A stretch of DNA of 64,000 nucleotides from Roseburia sp. 499. Lineage in GTDB: Bacteria; Bacillota; Clostridia; Lachnospirales; Lachnospiraceae. The DNA is taken from assembly GCF_001940225.2 (NCBI RefSeq), contig NZ_CP135164.1:2356001-2420000 (forward strand), given 5' to 3'. Position 1 is the stretch's first letter. Every line of letters starts with the position of its first letter. Both the position numbers and the translations under genes were made by a program. Of the stretch, positions 63,467-64,000 are shown one piece after another. The notes under the pieces were generated by a model, which ran no database searches, was not told the DNA's origin, and saw only the letters and a list, made by a program, of their open reading frames with translations.

Positions 63467-64000
63467 CTTTTCTGTCTCTTATTGTTTCTTTGTCATACTG
63501 CTTCTCTTCTGCCGAAGCTGATACTGTAAGTTCTTTCCAGATTGATCTTCCCAGACTGAGTTCCTTTGACACCGCCCGTTCTGCCTTACAGTCCTGTGCA
63601 TACTTACTCTCATATTTTTTTCTAAGACTCTCGACCTCTTCCACACTGTATCCCTGTGCTAAAAGCTCTGTGTTAAGCCTTTTCCATGCATTATGCTCAT
63701 CTTCAAAGAAGGTATCCCCACTCTGATAACACGATTCCGCATCATCAAGCTCCCGGATCTGTTCAGCCTTCTCAAAAATATCTTTGAATCTTTCCTTAGC
63801 CTTATAAGTCTTACTCTTTTCCTTTGATGCTTCTTTCTTCTTATCCGTCAGATTATCAAGTACCGACACAAGTTCTTCTGCACTCTCAATCTTATGCCTT
63901 ACCAGAAAAAGATACTGCTCCTGCAGCTTATGCATCTTTCGGATATCATCCTTATACTTCCATGCCTGACTGTATGGCTTCTTTTTCAGCTTTCCAATCT
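63450..64000 (-). CDS. C-terminal part of a probable relaxase, cut by window edge
   Basis: The frame is open to the right edge of the window, so the start is not visible; codons upstream of the ATG at 63935 read in frame (...SQAWKYKDDIRK). The visible 183 residues are charged and helical (HKIESAEELVSVLDNL, YESKYAQDCKAERAVSKEL), like the tails of MobA/VirD2-type relaxases of Tn1549-like elements, and the position ahead of the pcfB and virD4 genes fits. The catalytic N-terminus is outside the window, so this is a likely but unproven assignment. Confidence 0.65.
   Translation of the reverse strand, partial: IGKLKKKPYSQAWKYKDDIRKMHKLQEQYLFLVRHKIESAEELVSVLDNLTDKKKEASKEKSKTYKAKERFKDIFEKAEQIRELDDAESCYQSGDTFFEDEHNAWKRLNTELLAQGYSVEEVESLRKKYESKYAQDCKAERAVSKELSLGRSIWKELTVSASAEEKQYDKETIRDRKEQPVR

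Noticed and set aside
1..64000. Many open frames on the plus strand longer than 60 codons
   Set aside because: All lie opposite well-supported minus-strand genes, have no recognisable family and lack ribosome binding sites; their composition is that of antisense frames (Cys/Ser/Ile-rich).
1..64000. tRNA, rRNA or attachment sites of the element
   Set aside because: I found no cloverleaf-like sequences, rRNA segments, integrase gene or direct repeats that would mark an end; the element ends lie outside the window.

Overview
The window is a stretch of a large integrative and conjugative element of the Tn1549/CTn type from a low-GC Firmicute, most likely a gut Clostridia/Lachnospiraceae host. 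The evidence is the gene content of the transfer region, strong AGGAGG-type ribosome binding sites, moderately AT-rich DNA, and Firmicute families such as SpoVG, sortase, Maff2, PrgI and PcfB. Every gene I can support lies on the minus strand, so the text below runs from high to low coordinates.

Transfer half (about 64000 to 34959): the 3' end of a probable relaxase, two hypotheticals, PcfB, the VirD4-type coupling protein, an AT-rich cargo gene with its own terminator, the pilin-like Maff2 protein, a VirB6-like membrane protein, a DUF4313-like protein, PrgI (VirB3-like) and the VirB4 ATPase. virB4 is split by a complete 2.66-kb group II intron, and removing it restores the reading frame exactly. 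A lincosamide resistance gene, lnu(C), sits between virB4 and an NlpC/P60 peptidase. Then come small ICE genes (including DpnD/PcfM), a 2567-residue methylase/helicase with an ArdC-like N-terminus and a nested TnpV gene in another frame, a sortase, a two-copy SpoVG protein and a DUF6674-like coiled-coil protein. Stem-loops, several resembling intrinsic terminators, punctuate this half.

Cargo half (about 34750 to 1): three transcription units can be argued. Unit A (34748 to 31469) encodes a 21-residue-repeat protein, an EF-hand protein, small proteins, a DEDDh exonuclease and an HTH protein. Unit B (31372 to 29682) encodes a von Willebrand A protein, an orphan HicA toxin and a zinc-ribbon membrane protein. 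Unit C starts from a good sigma-A promoter near 29465 and encodes an HTH regulator and a complete type I BREX phage-defence system (brxA, brxB, brxC, pglX, pglZ, brxL). Unit C also contains a PD-(D/E)XK-like protein, an AlbA_2/Schlafen-type ATP-binding protein, a three-helix membrane protein and small proteins. Without a change of strand it continues into an LRR protein and then a TerY-P-like signalling module: PH-like protein, Ser/Thr kinase, TerY-like VWA protein, PP2C phosphatase, transglutaminase-like protein, SF1 helicase with a PLD-like region and zinc ribbons, a small membrane protein, a macro-domain protein and a PPP-type phosphatase cut by the window edge.

Two observations tie the cargo together. 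A 19-bp palindrome (TGTCGCC-N4-ATGCGAC-A/C) lies 19 to 20 bp upstream of the -10 box of three promoters: those of units A and B and of the PH/kinase/VWA/PP2C operon. It is centred near -42, as class II activator sites are. Separately, the macro, helicase and LRR proteins share an uncharacterised helical domain of about 100 residues. I infer a combined BREX plus phospho-signalling defence island carried by a conjugative element.
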